This document shows positions 27,372 through 39,058 of a stretch of 64,000 nt of DNA, piece after piece. The notes beneath the pieces were generated by a model. That model saw only the letters and a list, made by a program, of their open reading frames with translations, made no database searches and had not been told where the DNA came from. How positions within the stretch are numbered: the first letter of the stretch is position 1; each line of letters opens with the position of its first letter. Both the position numbers and the translations under genes were made by a program. The stretch is from the NCBI GenBank assembly GCA_004794655.1, contig SMMW01000042.1:3768501-3832500 (forward strand), given 5' to 3'. The stretch comes from Marisa cornuarietis (Eukaryota; Mollusca; Gastropoda; Architaenioglossa; Ampullariidae).

Positions 27372-28684
27372 TAAGGTGACCAGACGTTTCGGTAAAGCGA
27401 AAGCGGGACGCGTGCAGATGATGGTGTCGTCACCGACAAAGAACGCCGAAAAAGGAGGTGGGTGGGGGGAACCTTTCCTTTGACTTTGCCGAGTAGTGGT
27501 GCTTTCAACGGCAGATCTGTCCACTACAGTATTCCATTTTAAAAAAGAAAAACGGTTTTTTAAAATTTAAATATAAATATTCCTACCTTATATTGTTTTC
27601 CTTCTTCTTTTTCTGGTCTGAAGAAGGAACACCCAAGCATTACACCTGCTGATGTTAAGTTTCAAGTCTGCAGTATACAATTTCCATGTTGAAGGTAGGC
27701 GGGGCCGTCGGGGTAGCGGGCCACTTGTCAGAAGGCCGCTGTACACCCAGGATTTATCGCGCATGAACTGTCTAGATTCTAGAAGAAAGTTCGTGCATTA
27801 AGGTCTCTGAATTAATGTGCCACTGAAGGGGCCTGCAAGCAAGTTGGAGTTGACAGTAAAGAGAGGGGTATGTTACTGATGCACGGCCACTCTGTGAATG
27901 GAGAGGATGGGGCCCGCCGCTGGCACTGCAACCTCTAAGCCCTAAGTCAGATGTGAAAGGAGCTTGTTTCCCATAGTTACTTCACGACACAGTGAAACTT
28001 TCTCTTCCCGTTTTTCCATCACCAAACAAACTACATTAGTCTACAACTCTATACCAGGGGTGGGCTCAAACACGGCCTGTGGATGCCTTTGGATCGGCAT
28101 CGTCTGCCAAAATGTCAAATGCACTTGTTTTCATATTTTTAACATCATCCTAGGTTAATTTGCTAAAAATATATTATATCAAGTACAACAGAGCAGAAAT
28201 CGGCAGTCTGTAGCATTCTAACACAGAGAAAGTAAAAAGATTAAAAAAAATAATAACAGACATGTCTGATAGAGTCGTCAGAGGGCAAAGGGGGCACCTG
28301 CTTTCAAAGGAAAGTGAGCGACTTCAAACAGCTACACTTTACACAATAAATTTGGCAAGTGAAGGCCATTATGTACTCATTTGTTGTCCATTCCATTCTC
28401 ACTAGGTTTGGTGTGTAGTCAGCTGGCGTGGGGTTAGGGTAGGGAGGAAAGTTAATGCCACTGGAAAGTGGGGGAACTCGGACAACCGTAACCAAAGAAG
28501 ATGACACCTTAAGAGGAACGAGCAGACGACCACCGGCGAGGGTACTCAGATTTTTAAAGACGTGCGGGACGTTGAGGGACTTGCCAGAAGGCGGGACATT
28601 GGGCGTCCTGCCCGGACATTTTATGAGCAGGCGGGACACGAGGTCCAAAGCGGGACTGTCCCGTCTAAACGTCTGGTCACCTTA
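27372..28684. mobile_element. Non-autonomous DNA element (1.3 kb) nested inside the hAT transposon
   Basis: The two ends carry an identical 18-bp inverted repeat, TAAGGTGACCAGACGTTT, and are flanked by ATAAAGA on both sides (7 bp; 8 bp if the terminal T is counted differently). There is no transposase ORF, so movement would depend on an enzyme from elsewhere. Subterminal sequence is rich in GGGAC/GTCCC. A CAGGGGTGGGC motif at 28055-28065, followed by a CGGCCTGTGG-like sequence, resembles the start of a different hAT repeat, so the interior may be chimeric. I do not assign a superfamily; a 7-8-bp duplication is compatible with several. Confidence 0.8.
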
Positions 28685-28691
28685 ATAAAGA
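28685..28691. repeat. Right target duplication of the nested element
   Basis: ATAAAGA, identical to 27365-27371. Joining the two copies restores continuous hAT sequence. Confidence 0.8.
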
Positions 28692-28760
28692 TGACCTCGG
28701 GGCTGAAGCGCGGGGCCCCTTCGAGAGCGGGGCCTGGGGCGGCCGCCCCATTTGCCACCC

Positions 28761-28776
28761 CCAAACGCCGCCGCTG
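28761..28776 (-). repeat. Right terminal inverted repeat of the hAT element
   Basis: On the minus strand it reads CAGCGGCGGCGTTTGG, matching the left TIR at 14 of 16 bases. Confidence 0.9.
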
Positions 28777-28784
28777 ACCCAGAC
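28777..28784. repeat. Right target-site duplication of the hAT element
   Basis: ACCCAGAC, an exact copy of 23561-23568. Confidence 0.93.
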
Positions 28785-28855
28785 ACCCACTCGCGCACAC
28801 ACATGAGTTCTGCTCTGCATCTCATTATTTCACACTCACACGTATATGCATATGC

Positions 28856-28874
28856 ATATATATATATATATATA

Positions 28875-28924
<50 letters not shown>
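28856..28924. repeat. Compound (TA)n(GT)n microsatellite
   Basis: About 10 TA units, a short CC break, then about 23 GT units. Confidence 0.95.
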
Positions 28925-28925
<1 letters not shown>

Positions 28926-30964
28926 AAGCGTGCTCTAACTACTTAATACAAGAACTTTCTAAGCTGATAACACGAAACGTGCTTCAACATAATCGTTGCT
29001 TATCATGCTGTATGCACGAAGACGGTGAACTTATCACAAACATAAACCCACGTCGACTTACTGATCGGGGAAAGGAAAGGAGATTTATCCTGTTTAATGA
29101 GTTGCCCATGTGTCTACAAGCAGATCACCAGATAATGTGCGGGTGCGTGCCTGATTTTGTGACGTGCGTGTGTCTAACCGTGCATCTGACAGAGAAAGAG
29201 AAAGAGAGAGGGGTGTTGGCATGTTTGGCGTGATAGACTGAGTCCTGCAGAAGGTCTAGCATGACATAAAAGAGGAAGATAAACGTTAGTTATCTCCCTG
29301 TTTGGCATCTACAGGAGTCATCACTTTCACACCCACTGAACCCTATGCCCAGAAACCACGGAGCTCTTTGTTTTAAAAAAATTATCAGCCGCTTGCAACT
29401 AGCTCTGGGGCGCCAGACAAATATCATACAACACCGCTTTCATCGTGGTAACTTGATAACATCTGTCTTGTTAACCTGCAGTACCCTAGCCGAAAATTCC
29501 AAACAGGTTATCATTTTAAATTACGAAATAACCTTTCCTCTTTAGAGGTTAATGATGGGCGCTGAGCACACTTCAGGGTATATCAAGTATATAAAGGGTA
29601 GATACTATAAGCTTATTTGCTTGTAGATCCGCACTTGAAAGCTGGAACACCGGCAAACCTGGTCTCTTCTGTCAGACGTGATAATATCTGAGAAATATAT
29701 CGGATAAGGAATTTAAAAAAGACCGCACGAACGCACGCACATGAAGATTTTATCTTTTTTCTCTCTCTTCCGCGTCTCCCCCCCCCCCCATATGTACAAA
29801 CGCAAACAACCCCACTATCACCATGTGTATAACTTTCTTTTGTTGCCAGCAGCTCTGCCAAACCAATGTAATCCATTATGTCACTTCAATTCACTTGGCT
29901 TTTTCTGTAAGAACCGAAGCTGTATTTATTCAGCCTCTGAACTTTCTCCGTGTAACTGGATGCCTGAAAGTACTTAACAGAAAATGAATATCAATGGGTC
30001 ATATACACCTTTGTAACAGAATCTCCCATTTACTCAGCAGAGCCGCTGATTTCAATGTCCCCGAACACAGCAGCATTCATAAAAATCTCGGAGCCTCCCA
30101 GCGTCTTCTTTCTTTCTTGCTGTCGTTTTTCCTATTTTGTTGTTGTGGGCCTTTACCACACAACCCCTCCCTGTCTTTTGTGTCCATCTCACCGACTGTC
30201 TGTCTACTGTCAGTCTGTCTACATCTTATCGGTTGTGTCTGTCACTTAGTCAGTCTGGCTTCTAGTCTCTCGCTGCAACAGACCTCTGTATCACAACGCT
30301 ATCATTACCGGCCGCTTCCATTAGCTTCATTCGAAGGCGCCAAAGATTTGGAAGAAACAAACCAAGATGTCGGTCTTTGTTATCAGCGGGATAACGATAC
30401 CAACGCTCAGAGACAAAGGCAATCTTGCCAGGTAGGGGGCGCTTGCTTGTTTCTCAAGTACCTGCTGCTTCCCCCTCCCCCCTTGGCATCTGTTGCCCAG
30501 GGCACCTATTGTCAGAAGCCCTAACAATCGCTTGTTTTAAAGATCACCTCCCATCTAAAGACTTCGGGACCAGAAAATCTGTACGGTCTCTCGTTTTTCT
30601 CTCCAAGATAATTTCATCTCGGAAAAAAGCTTTTCCTGACTTTTTTTTAAATATAAATTTAATCTTCTTTTTGCAAAGTGAAAGGCATTAGTTTGTCAAT
30701 CGCATCTTCACTTCTTACTCCAAACAACAAATGGTAACAGCTGAGCCGCACACTGGAAAAGTTAGACAAGGAGACATTTTTTGGTCTTGTAAAGTTAGGA
30801 CACGTCATTGTCTCATCTTTTTTGTCGTCGGTAGACGGCACACGAGGCGTCCCATGGTTTTAATCAATGAGTCGCTGATGTTTTCCTCTTTCACGGTCGC
30901 CCTTTGTCTTTAGATGTGCGCCGTTACTTTGCTTAATAAGTGAATCGTCAGTCCTCTTTGAACA

Positions 30965-30966
<2 letters not shown>

Positions 30967-31003
<37 letters not shown>

Positions 31004-31023
31004 TGTGTGAGAGAGAGAGAGAG
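30967..31023. repeat. Compound (GT)n(GA)n microsatellite
   Basis: About 17 GT units, one interruption, then GA repeats. Confidence 0.93.
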
Positions 31024-31247
31024 TGTGTTAGTGTGTGAGTGTGTGCGCGCGCATACATATTTTCAAAGTCAGAACCTCCTTATTTTCTTTCTCTCTATCT
31101 CTCTCTCTCTCTGTGTGTGTGTGTAAATACCTGGGGCGCTTTAGGATTTAGGATCAGCTTGATAACGTCAACTGTAATCGTTCTACACGTGTGTATATGC
31201 AGACATACAGACGTCATGCACAGATATACAAAAAAATTACATAAGAA

Positions 31248-31248
<1 letters not shown>

Positions 31249-31308
<60 letters not shown>
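31249..31308. repeat. (AC)n microsatellite
   Basis: Perfect tract of 30 units. Confidence 0.96.
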
Positions 31309-31310
<2 letters not shown>

Positions 31311-32688
31311 TAGTAAAACATAGATTCATCTCGACACACCGCATACCTCTCGAGGATGCAGCTCAGTGATTAATCGCCGTGAGGAAAATGGGAGAGTCGT
31401 GGTGTTTTTTTTTTTTTAAAGTCACGTTTCAGTGTTTTACACCAGAACAACTTTGCGCAAGCCAGACCCGTGATGACGGGCGCACAGAAGCAGGTGTTAC
31501 AGGATTAGATTGCAACATCCTAAACACACAGGGACTAGCCATCCTTCACATCAGCAGCAACTGCCTGGGGTGGGGGGGGGAGATCACTGCCGTTTGTGAT
31601 CATTCTACTGAGAAAGAATTGTTCACTGCGAGATGCAGTAAGTGCCCTCGTGTAGATGTTCAGTGTATTAGTGACGAATTACAGGGTGTTAAATAAAAGC
31701 ATGACAATCATACCTTGTCACTTTTGTTGTACCATTTGGTACCGTGAAGCCAACAAAGATGGCAGATGCTGGCTTGCCATGATTGTCTGCGATATACACA
31801 AGGTACAAATCAATCTAAAATATATGGTTGCTCATTTTTTGAGCATGAAAACGCCGCGGACATTTTGCTGCTCGTAAAACTAATTTTGACACTTGCTAAC
31901 ATTAGATACCTGTGACTAGTCGACTGTCACTGCATGATGAACGCATAGAAAATCTCACCTGAATATTAGTATTTTTATGTATTGCCATCTAAGCCAACAA
32001 AGAATGAAGCATTGGACTCTAGTCCAATTGGTGGTCTAATGGTTTGCAGTAAAGCAGAAATAGAACAACTGCGAGAAAAGAAGAACGCACAATAAGCTGA
32101 GAATAGCACTGTACTTATTACACAAAGCAATTTTCTCCATCGGCTCTTTCTTACTTGTACAACTGGTTGACGAGTCCTTTCTTTTTCAGCAAAGTCCCAG
32201 ACATGCCCATGGGGAGGAAAAATAGGTTAATAGTTACTGTGCTTTATTTAGTGGTCTGAGTGGGATATTACAGTGTGTAAAACTGAGTCATTTGGAGAAT
32301 AATAGCCTTGAAAGACAGTGGCGCCTCTTTTTGTATATATGTGTCGGTTGGGAAGTGGGTGAGAGGGAGAGATGGGTGGGGTATGGCGGGCCCAAGAGGA
32401 GAATGAGGTGTAGAAAGGGAGGGCCTGCCTTCGTTTGGAGAAGAGCATCGCTGTTTCCTAAGCCCTCTTAATGAGCTCTCGGCGCCTGTTTTCCGTGCAG
32501 AAGAAGCATGTAACAGACGTAAGGAGACAGGCTTTATCTTGTCAACCTTCCTATACCGTCTCTCCCGGAGAACCCAATATGCCGGCTATCGTCGTAATGC
32601 GCTAGTATTCTAGCAAGGAAGATGGCTGTGTCGTTAGTTCGTCAGTGCATGCATGAATGTAAGCACCTGTTTGATGTTTTCTTTATTT

Positions 32689-32690
<2 letters not shown>

Positions 32691-32725
<35 letters not shown>
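32691..32725. repeat. (TG)n microsatellite
   Basis: About 17 units followed by a GCGCGCGC run (32736-32746), an alternating purine-pyrimidine stretch. Confidence 0.93.
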
Positions 32726-32727
<2 letters not shown>

Positions 32728-33754
32728 GTGTGTGTGCGCGCGCGCGGGCGCTTGAGAGCGAAAGACCGAATTTATTTCGTCTACATCACTCCTTTAATAT
32801 AAAAATGAGAAGAACTATTTCAATCGGGAAATGATAAGAAGTATCAACTCCTTTAATGTTTATTTATTGAGCATACGGTCTGAAAAATAATTTTGATTTA
32901 CAGACCTTTTAAATATTAAATTTGTATCCAAAAAGCAAGGAACGCTTACAACTTTGATATGAGGCCAAACGCGCATAAGGAGACAATATACATAACTAAT
33001 ATGGAAACGAGAAAGTTTTGCGCTCTTGTCGAAATGTATTTGTTTGGGACCAAAGGTCATGGCAGTAAGATCTTTGAACTGAAAATATTGTCACAATGGA
33101 AAAATATTTCATAAATAATTCTAGTGTCTGAAACGCATGTAAGCCACATCATATTTCACTTGAAAGCATGCCGATTCATTAGATAACCTTTTTTTCTAAT
33201 GCGAGAGGGTGGAGAAGAACTTGAAAATTAAAATAACAGCGAACAGGATATTATTGCTGTTTCTCATCTATGTTTTCGTATTCGGCAACCAGCAGACTAG
33301 ACATCAAGTCAAGCATAAATGAACTACCTATTAGACATCGTCAACCTTTATGCCACGTCTGTCGGTAAAGGATGGAGAGGCCGGAATATCTCTTCACAAA
33401 ACTGAAGAGAGTATAATGACACATACCTTGAGGGATACACACGTTAGCAAAGAAACTCACACGGACACATGGTAAACGACAAGTTTCCACATGGGGTAAA
33501 GATATGTAGACTAATGCAAGAGGGAATGCCCGTGAAGCACACACAAGATGAGAGCAAACACCGATTTTTATCTGCTGCACCCGCTGTTTTCGAGATTGGG
33601 ACAGGGCGGACCTTTGTAAAACGTGGCGCGGTCCAGAGCATAGAAATTATGTATACTGTGATATCGAGTGCTAAGGAAATAGGTACAAGGTTATGTGGCT
33701 TAGGGGCACTGATGTTACAATAGTTCACTGAGCCTAGGGTCTGGATTGTGGAAC

Positions 33755-33830
33755 AAACCATGTGCCCCGGCGTGCCCCGGCTTCTGGTTTGAGCGAACCA
33801 TGTCCCCTCAAGGGCTTCTTGTTTGAGCGA
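33755..33830. repeat. Diverged tandem duplication, about 40-bp unit
   Basis: Two consecutive copies begin AACCATGT, contain GGCTTCT, and end TTTGAGCGAA. The first copy carries an extra short CCCCGG duplication. Confidence 0.75.
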
Positions 33831-34178
33831 ATCATAATAGGTCTTCTCATTTCTTCAAAAACGTTTAGCGTTTTTCAAAAGATAATTTCAGAAGGACATT
33901 AAAGCCAACAGCAGCAACAACAACAACCAAGAGTTGTGAATAATCAGTTATTAAAGGAAAACACGAGCGCTCAGCGAAAATCGCTGGAAATAAAGCACAA
34001 AGTATCATAAAACATGTTTGGTGGTATTTTGTGACAAAGAGGCATGAAAGATTTTATATTAATATTTTTCTCTTCACACCTGGATTTGTCGAGAAAACAG
34101 GAAGTGACGAAACGAAGGTATTTCTAAAAATGGCTTCATTTGCACAAGCTAAAGTCGAAGAGAAAAGATGCCATCCTC

Positions 34179-34503
34179 GGTAAAAGAAAACTGACCAGGA
34201 CACATTGTGCTGTTGCTGAATGTTTTCTTCGACACTCAGATGGAGTTAGTTTGTACTAATGAAGGAAATCCTAAAGATAATGGCAGCAAACGCCAGTGGA
34301 TTAACTTTGTTCAGAGATGTGTATATACAGATCTCTGCTTTGTTCAAATGTGCCGTGGTAACTTCGTCCCCACACTATACTCAAGAATTTTCTCAAAACG
34401 TTTCAAAATCGATTGTTATCCAGTCACTTATACAGTACAAGCAAGTCTTGGACTTTCAGTAAACCGAAGAAATCTTATTCCTACAGCAGTGCTTACTATA
34501 CAA
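34179..34503 (+). pseudogene. Decayed THAP-domain gene fragment
   Basis: Two plus-strand frames together look like a THAP zinc finger. Frame 1 (34179-34259) reads KRKLTRTHCAVAECFLR, giving the opening C-x4-C pair, and ends at a stop after SDGVSLY. The match resumes in another frame with PKDNGSKRQWINFVQR, which has the invariant Trp. It goes on to FVPTLYSRIFSKRFKIDCY, where the usual Cys and His of the C-x2-H half are replaced by Phe and Arg. It ends with PTAVLTI in place of the usual AVPT-type box. THAP domains bind DNA and occur in P-element-like transposases and in host genes. The shift, the stop and the lost zinc ligands make this a relic. No ORF downstream could be tied to it. Confidence 0.6.
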
Positions 34504-37092
34504 AAGCACAAGATGTTAAAACCAACTACGACTGCTGGTAGATCAAGCACCAGATTGGCAACATCGACGGTTTCTTTCACCGTCTGGTCTACAAATAACA
34601 TCGTGTGACAGTCACAAACACATCATCATCAGTCGTATCTTTATCCAGCATAATGCTCAAAACAACTGACAGTGTGAGGGAACCATTGATGTGCATGATC
34701 GAAACACCTAAAAAAGGAAAAAAAGAATTGAGGGTGATAAACATATTACAAGGAGATTAAACGGGAACACGTGCGATCGAGTATCAGTAAGTAAATAGAA
34801 AATTTTGCATGCAGCTAAATGAGGAAGAAATAAGTTTTTACATCGATAAACATGTTTCAAACTATCATTATATTTTTAATTGTAAAAAATCCTTATCAGC
34901 AGTCAGTTGTAACTGTTGTTGCCCATTAAGTTTTGATCTGATTAACTTAACAGTCTGTTGGATGAATTCAGTTTAAACCATTTAATTATTTTTGGACCAT
35001 TTAATTATTATATAGTCCCGTGCAAGGTATGGTTAAGGTAATTTTCAGCACTGCCAGCAAAGCGACTTGTAAAATTGACATGTCAAATTTGATACCGTGC
35101 AGGGCTGAGCATCAGGTGCTATTTTGTTTTCCTCAGGAATCTCGGCACGCACATGGAAGCCACTCCAGAGACTGCAGCTCCACAACAGATATGCGCATCA
35201 GCATCGCGACTGTGTGAAGGCTTAGACACATCTAGCCACACCCTCAGCTTCAGCGGTCTTGACCAGCACTGGTTGATAATCTCTCTCTCTCTCTCTCTCA
35301 CACACACCCTTTTTTGTTGTTGAATTTTTGTCCTACCTTCAGAAAATCCATTGTTTTATTGCAAATGTTTTGCGAGGTAGAAACCACAAATACTTACTGT
35401 GCCCAGATCTCCAGCAATTAGATAAATCAAAGGTGTTACTAAAGTTGCTTCACAATGATACCCCTTCTTTCCCTTTTTTAAATCAGGTTGTAGAAATAGT
35501 ATTTGTGTAAGGAAGAAATTGTTCTTGTGTAAGGTAGAATTAGTTTAAAGTACGCCTCTTTAGACGAAAGTTTGTTTCGTATGCATTGCTGCTGAAGCAC
35601 GTGTCTAGACAGAAGTAGACAACAGAAAGATGACTTCAGGACATTATGGGCGGGGCAACAACAAGAAAAGAGAAAGAGGGAGAGAAAGCAAAGGAAGATA
35701 ACATTCTTCTCTGCTTGCTGAGTGTTGGGAAGAAGAGAAAACAAAATGGACCTGTAAGGACCTTATCTGTCTACAGTAACTCTCTGTCATCTCTCTCAAG
35801 GAACCCCCCTCTCTCTCCTCGTCCTTAGCACCTTTGCTTTCCTTTGATGCTGATACGCGTTTTTGTTTGTTTGTTTTTTTTTAATAAAGAGGATATAGGA
35901 AACAGCGCCGAAGCCGCTCGAGTATAAAACTGCAACCTATAACTTGAACAAAACGTCGTCGGATAAGATTTTCAAGTGCGTGACTTTAATCTTTTACCCT
36001 TCGTTTAAGTGTTGCCTGAAAGTAACATTCCATTGTCTTTAGCAGTTAGAATGTCATTTGATAAAACTATTAACTAAAGATGTGGCGTTTCGATAACTGA
36101 TGCTAGCAGCTCCATTTCGCTCCAGGCGACATGGCGTATTCGTGTCGCTGGTTCAGTGATGAGCACGAATCTTTCTAGAAGACATGAAAATAGCACCGAG
36201 TGGATGCTGACCTCAACTACTATCACTGTCACTTAGATGAGTAAGGCTGCATAAACAGAGATCAGGGATCTACTTATTCCAGAATTTGAATCATTTTGTC
36301 TGCTCACCATATGGGCAGACACGAGCAAGACAGCTTGTCAGTCGAGAGTCTTCTTGAGAGACTTTGTCTTGCTGCATGGACTCCTTCAAGGTGATGCTGC
36401 TGCTGCATTAGTTGGACTCCCGTAGAGATAACCAGACAATATAAGCCAAAACGAAATTGTATTCCAATCGCATAGAAACTGAAAACATTTAAACATGACT
36501 CAGGTTCTCAACAAGTAAAGCTATTCTTGGTCCTAAGCAGAACATCTCCATTGAAGTGGAATTGATAGCATAGCAATCGTTTTCAATTAGATGTCTTTAC
36601 AACTGCCTTACGTTGCAGCTGAAAATATTCCCCCACCCACAAAAAGACACACAAAAAACAACCAAGGGCTACATATGGCGTATCATCGTGTCTTTGCAGC
36701 CACTTCACACAAAAAAATTTCTGAATAAGCCCTTAGGGTCCTGTAGGTGTTTTGTCAAGTTAGTCTGATGTCACTTCAGTCCCCTAGAGACAGAGCTGCT
36801 AGGTAGCTACACTCAATCTCTGTCGCCAGGACAACTACATTTTCAAACGACACGTCGTCGCTGCCTCCATGTTAGAGACGTGCCGGCTACATGGCCTACA
36901 ACAGGAACAGGGCGGGTACTCCACCCCGATTACGTGCCAACGTGTTCGCACGAGAGCGAGGCAGACTCAAATTCAGGTCATTAGACGGCGGGTCACAAGT
37001 AAGCGCCTCACGGAGACGACGGCAAAGCTAATAGAAAACTTGCTACTCACTGCGATTGCAGGGTGTTTGGTTTCGCTCTCTGCATTGCGTCC

Positions 37093-37105
37093 CCACCAGG
37101 GGGTG
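37093..37105 (+). promoter_or_regulatory. CTCF-like site, one mismatch
   Basis: CCACCAGGGGGTG matches the animal CTCF core except T for C in the terminal GGCR. Confidence 0.25.
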
Positions 37106-37880
37106 CAGTGAGCTAAGGGACGAGAGTTTAATGGGAGTTCTCAACAGAGCAGTGCACCTGCTGGGAAGGCAAACTATGTTTTATCTGTCAAGTTCTGCAG
37201 CTCGACGATTTGTCCAATCGGCAAAGGTCGAGAGGTAGGGGTTCGAATCTTAGCTGAGTAAGAAAAGGATGAACTCGTACAAACTATGGTTGGTGGCTTG
37301 GTATGGAGACGATGAGAAACCGTTGGTTTAGGTTAGGCTTAGGGTTAAGATGAGATTTTGGTTTAGGGTCGCACAGAATGTCGAAGCAAACAAAGAAGTC
37401 AAGAGTTATTAAGCTGGTAACTCCGTTTGCGCATGCGAAGAACAGGTCAGATACCGGAGGCAATTCCAAAAGAAAAGTCACCTGCTACTGTGTCTGTTTC
37501 ACCCACAAGGTCGTGGCTTAAACAACGACATAAAGGCAGTTTGGACATGTCTGGAGTCAGAACTAGCAATGACAACTTTGTCCCACTAGATCTTCAACGT
37601 TACAAGTGGGACCGACAACACCCAGAAAGACCCACGACGATAACATCTGATCAGGTCTCTTTAGAGAGAACTCGCCATTTCCACACCACTGGGTTAGAAC
37701 GAAGCTTCTAAACCTACGTCACCGCCTCGTTTCAGCGATGAAGGAAAACGTGCCTGGGTAGGCGTGGGTAGAGTTATTTGATGAGGAGGAAGTGCATGGC
37801 TGCTCGCATAAAGTATCGTTTGATAACGCACTCAAGAACTGTAGAAACATCACTTAAATGACGAGGTGAACACGTGCAAA

Positions 37881-37906
37881 AGGCGCGCGCGCGCACACAC
37901 ACACAC
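37881..37906. repeat. (GC)n(AC)n alternating purine-pyrimidine tract
   Basis: GCGCGCGCGC followed by ACACACACAC. Such alternation can favour Z-DNA. Confidence 0.85.
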
Positions 37907-38777
37907 TCTCAAACAAACACACAGGGACACTAATTAATATTTGAATCCAAAAGATGAAGCAATTCTGGTAATCCTTCGTCCTTTTTTAACGAGAAAACAG
38001 CGTCTTCTGTAGGGAATGTTTTTGAGACTCTATCGCCGACACGAATGAGATTGTTCTTTAGTCTGGTTATCTCCTATAACGTGTACGTGTGTGCCTGCGT
38101 GCGTGTGTAAGTTATATATGTATATATGTGTGTGTGGTTATGTGTGTTTTGACTATATCCTAACGATGCGAGCTACAGATGGAAGGATTCAGTGCGTGTC
38201 TAGAGGTCAGGCGACTGACAGTTTCTGACGCATTGCTACAGATCCTCTGGATGAGCAGTGTGACTCAGCAGTGACGTCAAATATTAAGCCATATTAAGCC
38301 AGCTCTCCTCCCTACTTCGTCCGTTATTGTCCAGACCCCCTCTTATACCCGGTCTCTCCCGCACGGTCGATCACGACCTCCCCAACAATTGCAGAAATCG
38401 TAGAACATTATTCCGCGAGCTGGCGAGGGCCTTAACCCATCTCCGCATGCTCTCATTCTTCCATTTTTAGGCCTAGTGTCATTTTTTTCAAGATTTTCAT
38501 AAGAATTTCGTTTGAGACTTATTGGCATGGCAGAGTGAGTTAATGCGCATCAGTTGAAAAATTATTTATTAACTGTCAAAAGGGCATTGTCGGAAAAAAA
38601 TTACAAGTCATTATAGAGGTCTGTCATTGTATTTGGCACCAACTTCACGAACATCTGAACAACAGCATATATCATTACCACTTTTACGGTCCCAGACATC
38701 ATCGTCACCATAGTAACCACAAAACAGTTTTCCGGCACGTTCAGTCCGTGATTGTTCAATTCATTTCCTCTTCGGTG

Positions 38778-38821
38778 CAGAGTTAATTAATGGGATAATC
38801 AGAGTTAATTAATAGTGTAAT
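38778..38821. repeat. 22-bp tandem duplication
   Basis: Two copies start with CAGAGTTAATTAAT (38778-38799 and 38800-38821). A partial third copy, CAGAG, follows. Confidence 0.85.
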
Positions 38822-39058
38822 CAGAGATTTAAATTTGTTCTTGCCGTCTCCATCTTTCTTTCTTCTCCCTGGGTCGCACTGAAATCCATCAAACAAATCG
38901 ATGCAAATATTTGGACGTGCTTCAGCGCTCCGTTCCCAGCCCTTTTTTTTTTTTTTTTTTTTTGCACAGCATGCCCCTAAAAACGGTCTCCCTCCCGTCT
39001 CTGGCAGTTCATGCTTGCCACTCTCACCACCCAGAAATAATAATCTTCTCAGGCTTCG

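Larger units (their letters stand above)
23569..28776 (-). mobile_element. hAT-superfamily DNA transposon, 5.2 kb, near complete with a nested insertion
   Basis: The ends are inverted repeats. The left end reads CAGAGGCGGCGTTAGG and the right end, on the opposite strand, reads CAGCGGCGGCGTTTGG (14 of 16 identical). Both begin with the hAT-typical CAG and are followed by GC-rich subterminal sequence. The 8-bp duplication ACCCAGAC flanks both sides exactly, so the boundaries are firm. Inside, on the minus strand, is a transposase of the ZMYM1-like/DUF4371 type at 26638-24057, broken once by a frameshift. The region between the transposase start and the right TIR carries a second, 1.3 kb inserted element (27372-28684). 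The intact duplication and almost unbroken ORF point to a fairly recent insertion. The remaining internal sequence (23600-24056 and 26639-27364) shows no other ORF. Confidence 0.92.
28785..34178. other. Non-coding stretch with several microsatellites
   Basis: No recognisable gene. Supported contents are TA/GT, GT/GA, AC and TG tracts (28856, 30967, 31249, 32691) and a diverged tandem duplication at 33755-33830. A 176-codon frame at 29994-30524 is rich in Leu, Ser and Cys from pyrimidine-rich sequence and shows no domain. An ATG at 32622, in the context GGAAGATGGCTG, is followed by a possible donor GAAT|GTAAGC, but nothing supports it as an exon. Confidence 0.45.

Noticed and set aside
29994..30524. 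176-codon plus-strand frame
   Set aside because: Pyrimidine-rich sequence gives Leu/Ser/Cys/Phe runs. No domain or splice support.
37190..37260. tRNA-like B box GGTTCGAATC
   Set aside because: No consistent A box, acceptor stem or T stem could be paired. At most it is a fragment of a tRNA-derived SINE.
37325..37348. TTAGG-like interstitial telomere repeat
   Set aside because: Only a few degenerate units. The same holds for the short GGGTTAGGGTT at about 6592.
38943..38963. Run of 21 T as a retroposed poly(A) tail on the minus strand
   Set aside because: No recognisable retroposed sequence and no target-site duplication around it.
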